A DNA stretch of 64,000 bases from Mycobacterium sp. Marseille-P9652 (lineage in GTDB: Bacteria; Actinomycetota; Actinomycetes; Mycobacteriales; Mycobacteriaceae): positions 18,177 through 82,176 of the forward strand of contig NZ_CACRUY010000020.1 in NCBI RefSeq assembly GCF_902652685.1. The letters are read 5' to 3'. The notes under the pieces were generated by a model, which was given only the letters and a program-made list of their open reading frames with translations, searched no databases and was not told where the DNA came from. A program made the translations under genes and the position numbers. Positions 61,332 to 64,000 of this stretch are shown in pieces; position 1 is the first letter of the stretch, and each line of letters opens with the position of its first letter.

Positions 61332-64000
61332 CGGCGCTCACCATCCCGGCCACCCGGTCCAGGTGATCGTTCAGGTAGAAGTGGCCGCCGTCGAAGCCCG
61401 ACAGCCGGAATCGGCCGGACGTGTGGGATTTCCACCCCGCCAACATGTTTCGGTCGATGCGGTGGTCGGCGCTGCCGCCGACCGCGTGGATGTCGGCGCG
61501 GATACGCACGTCCGGTCCGCACGAGTAGGCGTTCAGGGCGCGGTAGTCCGCCTGCACCGCTTTCACCAGGAGCTCGACGAACTCGTCGTCCTCGAGCAGC
61601 GTGGGATCGGTGCCACCGAGATCGACCATGTCGGCGAGCACACCGTCGGGGCTGGTCGGCAGCGGCCCGCACGAACCGACCGCCGACGGGGCCTGCCCGG
61701 CCGAAGCCCACAGCTTGCGCACGGGCACGCCGTGGCTTTCGGCGATGCGCGCGAACTCGAAGGCCACCACCGCGCCCATGCAGTGGCCGAACAGGGCCAG
61801 CGGCGCCACCGAGGCCACTTTCGCCCAGTCGGCCGCCTCGAACAGGTCGAGGGCCAGCGTCCCGACGGTCTCGGCCGCGGGGTGATCGCGCCGGTCGGCG
61901 CGCTGGGGGTACTGCAGCAGGTATGCGTCGACGTCGTTGGCGGCCAGCGCCTTTGCCAGCGACCGGTAGGCCGCGGCGGCGCCGCCGGCGTGGGGGAAGA
62001 CGACTACCGACGCCCGCGCGGCGCCGGCGGTGAACCGCTTGATCCACGGCTTGAACCGCGGTTCGGTGAGCGCCGATTCGACGTCGGCGCTGGGCATGTC
62101 GATGATTTCCAGGTACAGCTCGGCCACCCGCCCGAGTCGCTCGTCGCCGCCTTCCCGTTCGGCGAGCAGCCGGGCGAGCGCGGCGGGCGTCCTGGCGGCG
62201 AAGACATCGGCGACCATCACGCTCGGCGAGTCGAGCCACTGCCGGATGGCCGCGACGGCCTGGGTTGCCTGCACCGAATCGCCCCCGAGGGAGAAGAAGT
62301 CGTGTTGAGCGCCCACCGTGCCGACGTTGAGCACCCCCGCGACGATGTGGCAGAGCGCCCGCTCCAGCGGTGATCGGGGCGCCGCGTGGGGCAGGGCCGC
62401 GTCGTCGGGCCGTTCGGCCACCGCCGCGGCCAACCGGGCCGCGACGGCGCGGCGGTCGATCTTGCCGCCGTCGGTGAACGGGATCCGGTCGAGCAGGGTG
62501 ATATGACGCGGAATCATGTGCGCGGGAACCAGTTCGGCGAGTCCGTCGCGGATCCGCTCAGGCGTGAGGGCGGCGTCGTCGGCGCGCACCGCCGCGGCAA
62601 GCACGTCGGGGCCCGGGAGGAAGGCCGACACCGCCGCGCGCACGCCGGGCACGCGCCGCAACGCGGCCTCGACCTCGCCGAGTTCGACGCGGTATCCGCT
62701 CACCTTGATGCGGTGGTCGGCGCGGCCGACGAACTCCAGCGTGCCGTCCGGCCAGTAGCGGGCAAGATCGCCGGTGCGATACCAGGTTCGGCCGCCCGAC
62801 CGGACGAAACGCTCCGCGGTCAATTCGGGCCGTCCGCGGTACCCGCGGGCGATCCCGCGCCCCGCGAACCACAACTCGCCGGGCACCCAGTCGGGCCGGT
62901 CGGCGCCGGTGTCGTCGACGACACGGCATGCCATGTTGGGGAACGGCCTGCCATAGGGCACCGCGGTCAGGTGGGGCGGCAGGTCCCCGGTCAGCTCGAA
63001 AAGCGTTCCGTGGACGGCCGTTTCGGTGGCGCCCCCGAGGCCGGCGAAGCGAACGCCCGGCGCCCGCTCCCGCAACCGGCGGGCGAGGCCCGGGCGGACC
63101 CAGTCGCCTCCCGTGGGCACGACCCGCAACGACGACAGCCGTTGGGCCGCTGACGCCTCCTCGACCTCGACGAGCATTTCCAGCCAGCCGGGCAGGAAGT
63201 TCAGCACGGTCACCCGGTGCGCCTCGATCAGCCGCGCCCAGGCGTCGGGGTCACGGCGATGGGCTTCGTCGACCACCACGACCGCGCCACCGGCCCGGAG
63301 CGTGGCGAAGATGTCGAGCACCGACATGTCGCACTCCAGGGTCGACAGCGCCAGGCATCGGTCGTCGGCGCCGAGGCCGAAGTGGTCGGTGAGGAACTCC
63401 ACCGTGTTCATCGCGCCGTCGTGGGTCACCTCGACGCCCTTGGGCTCCCCGGTCGAGCCGGAGGTGAACAACACGTAGGCGACTTCCGCGGGATCCGTTG
63501 CCTCGATGCGGAATTCGATCGCGTCGGCGGTTATGTCACGGAGAACGTCGGCCAGTATCACCGCGGGCAACGGCAGCGACGGCTCGAGCGGCCGGCCGCC
63601 GCAGACCAGCGCCAGGCTCACCCCGCCGGTGCGCAGGATGCGCTCCGCGCGGTCACGGGGCTGGTCGACGCCGATCGGCAGGTAGACCGCGCCGGCGGCC
63701 AGGATGCCGAGCAGGGCCGGCACCTGTTCGGCGGTCTTGGGTCCCATCACCGCGACCGTGTCGCCGGCGCCGACGCCGGCCGCACGCAACGCGGCGGCCA
63801 CCGTCAGCGCCCGACCGCGCAGTTGCGCGTAGCTCAGGTCGCCGGAGCCGGCGAACACGGCCGGCGCGTGCGGCTGGCGGGCGGCCTGGCGAAAGAAGCC
63901 GTCGTGCAAGGCTTCTCCGCTCGGCGCGGCGGTGCGGCCGTTGTCGGCGTCGCGCACCGCCCGTTGCCGGGCCGGCCGGGCGGTGCGCGACGCCGACAAC
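61321..64000 (-). CDS. mbtB: Mycobactin NRPS MbtB (partial, 5' end outside window)
   Basis: C-terminal about 890 residues of the phenyloxazoline synthetase. The upstream cyclisation domain and the start lie outside. Present: adenylation domain ([50 protein letters not shown]), carrier domain (FFSLGGDSVQATQAVAAI), and a thioesterase (VVFPHAGGAAAAYRSLAKAL, LFGHCMGAVVAFEF, FDGGHFYLNDH). The family activates Ser (or Thr) and cyclises it on the salicyl group supplied by MbtA. The thioesterase elbow has Cys (codon 61780-61782) where Ser is usual. The frame is open to the window edge. Confidence 0.96.
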   Translation of the reverse strand, partial: LSASRTARPARQRAVRDADNGRTAAPSGEALHDGFFRQAARQPHAPAVFAGSGDLSYAQLRGRALTVAAALRAAGVGAGDTVAVMGPKTAEQVPALLGILAAGAVYLPIGVDQPRDRAERILRTGGVSLALVCGGRPLEPSLPLPAVILADVLRDITADAIEFRIEATDPAEVAYVLFTSGSTGEPKGVEVTHDGAMNTVEFLTDHFGLGADDRCLALSTLECDMSVLDIFATLRAGGAVVVVDEAHRRDPDAWARLIEAHRVTVLNFLPGWLEMLVEVEEASAAQRLSSLRVVPTGGDWVRPGLARRLRERAPGVRFAGLGGATETAVHGTLFELTGDLPPHLTAVPYGRPFPNMACRVVDDTGADRPDWVPGELWFAGRGIARGYRGRPELTAERFVRSGGRTWYRTGDLARYWPDGTLEFVGRADHRIKVSGYRVELGEVEAALRRVPGVRAAVSAFLPGPDVLAAAVRADDAALTPERIRDGLAELVPAHMIPRHITLLDRIPFTDGGKIDRRAVAARLAAAVAERPDDAALPHAAPRSPLERALCHIVAGVLNVGTVGAQHDFFSLGGDSVQATQAVAAIRQWLDSPSVMVADVFAARTPAALARLLAEREGGDERLGRVAELYLEIIDMPSADVESALTEPRFKPWIKRFTAGAARASVVVFPHAGGAAAAYRSLAKALAANDVDAYLLQYPQRADRRDHPAAETVGTLALDLFEAADWAKVASVAPLALFGHCMGAVVAFEFARIAESHGVPVRKLWASAGQAPSAVGSCGPLPTSPDGVLADMVDLGGTDPTLLEDDEFVELLVKAVQADYRALNAYSCGPDVRIRADIHAVGGSADHRIDRNMLAGWKSHTSGRFRLSGFDGGHFYLNDHLDRVAGMVSADAR

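Overview
The window is high-GC (roughly 68-70%) actinobacterial DNA from a slow-growing Mycobacterium. The evidence is an mce/yrbE operon, ESX-type WXG100 proteins with a PPE protein, MTB12-type antigens and a mycobactin (mbt) gene cluster. Long stretches follow the M. tuberculosis gene order that I know as Rv2334 to Rv2383c. Several genes that M. tuberculosis lacks at these places fit the M. avium complex or a relative. Locus-tag comparisons are from memory, not from a search.

Layout. 1-7168 (minus): an mce operon, yrbEA-yrbEB-mceA-B-C-D-E, cut at the window edge, with almost every gene overlapping the next by 4 bases. 7169-9728: a long leader followed by cysK1-cysE. The leader holds a leaderless 23-codon ORF with four consecutive Cys codons, the best candidate here for a hidden regulatory system. 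9729-14300: a lineage-specific block with an ANTAR protein (with its own leaderless Cys-containing uORF), an SDR lacking the catalytic Tyr, an FAD/NAD(P)-TTC38 fusion and a CDGP secreted protein, ending at tRNA-Asn. 14540-20743: an Rv2342-like protein, dnaG, an extra SodC-like lipoprotein, dgt and a TPM-domain protein. 20755-23738: a strong hairpin, an esxO/esxP-type pair, an Rv2348c-like protein and a PPE gene. 23981-26382: glyS with a zinc-ribbon motif, divergent from the zinc regulators smtB-zur. 26516-35567: an alpha/beta hydrolase, an Rv2360c-like protein, uppS, recO, a cupin-P450 pair, amiA2, recQ and an SDR. 35749-42733 (minus): hrcA-dnaJ2-rsmE-phoH-ybeY-CBS protein-era. 42858-45909: an Rv2375-like gene with a coupled leaderless uORF, an AhpD-like protein with an ECF41 sigma factor, and a tandem pair of MTB12-like antigens. 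46057-64000 (minus): mbtH, mbtG, mbtF, mbtE, mbtD, mbtC and the 3' part of mbtB.

Functional themes are lipid import (Mce), cysteine synthesis under probable attenuation, zinc-responsive regulation, replication/repair and RNA maturation housekeeping, ESX export, and iron acquisition by a hybrid NRPS-PKS line. Promoters of the mycobacterial leaderless type (TANNNT 6-8 bases before ATG/GTG) recur: I see them for the cysK1 uORF, the ANTAR uORF, the Rv2375-like uORF, the FAD-TTC38 gene, dnaG, sodC, the TPM gene and amiA2. No insertion sequence, prophage, CRISPR array or rRNA was seen.
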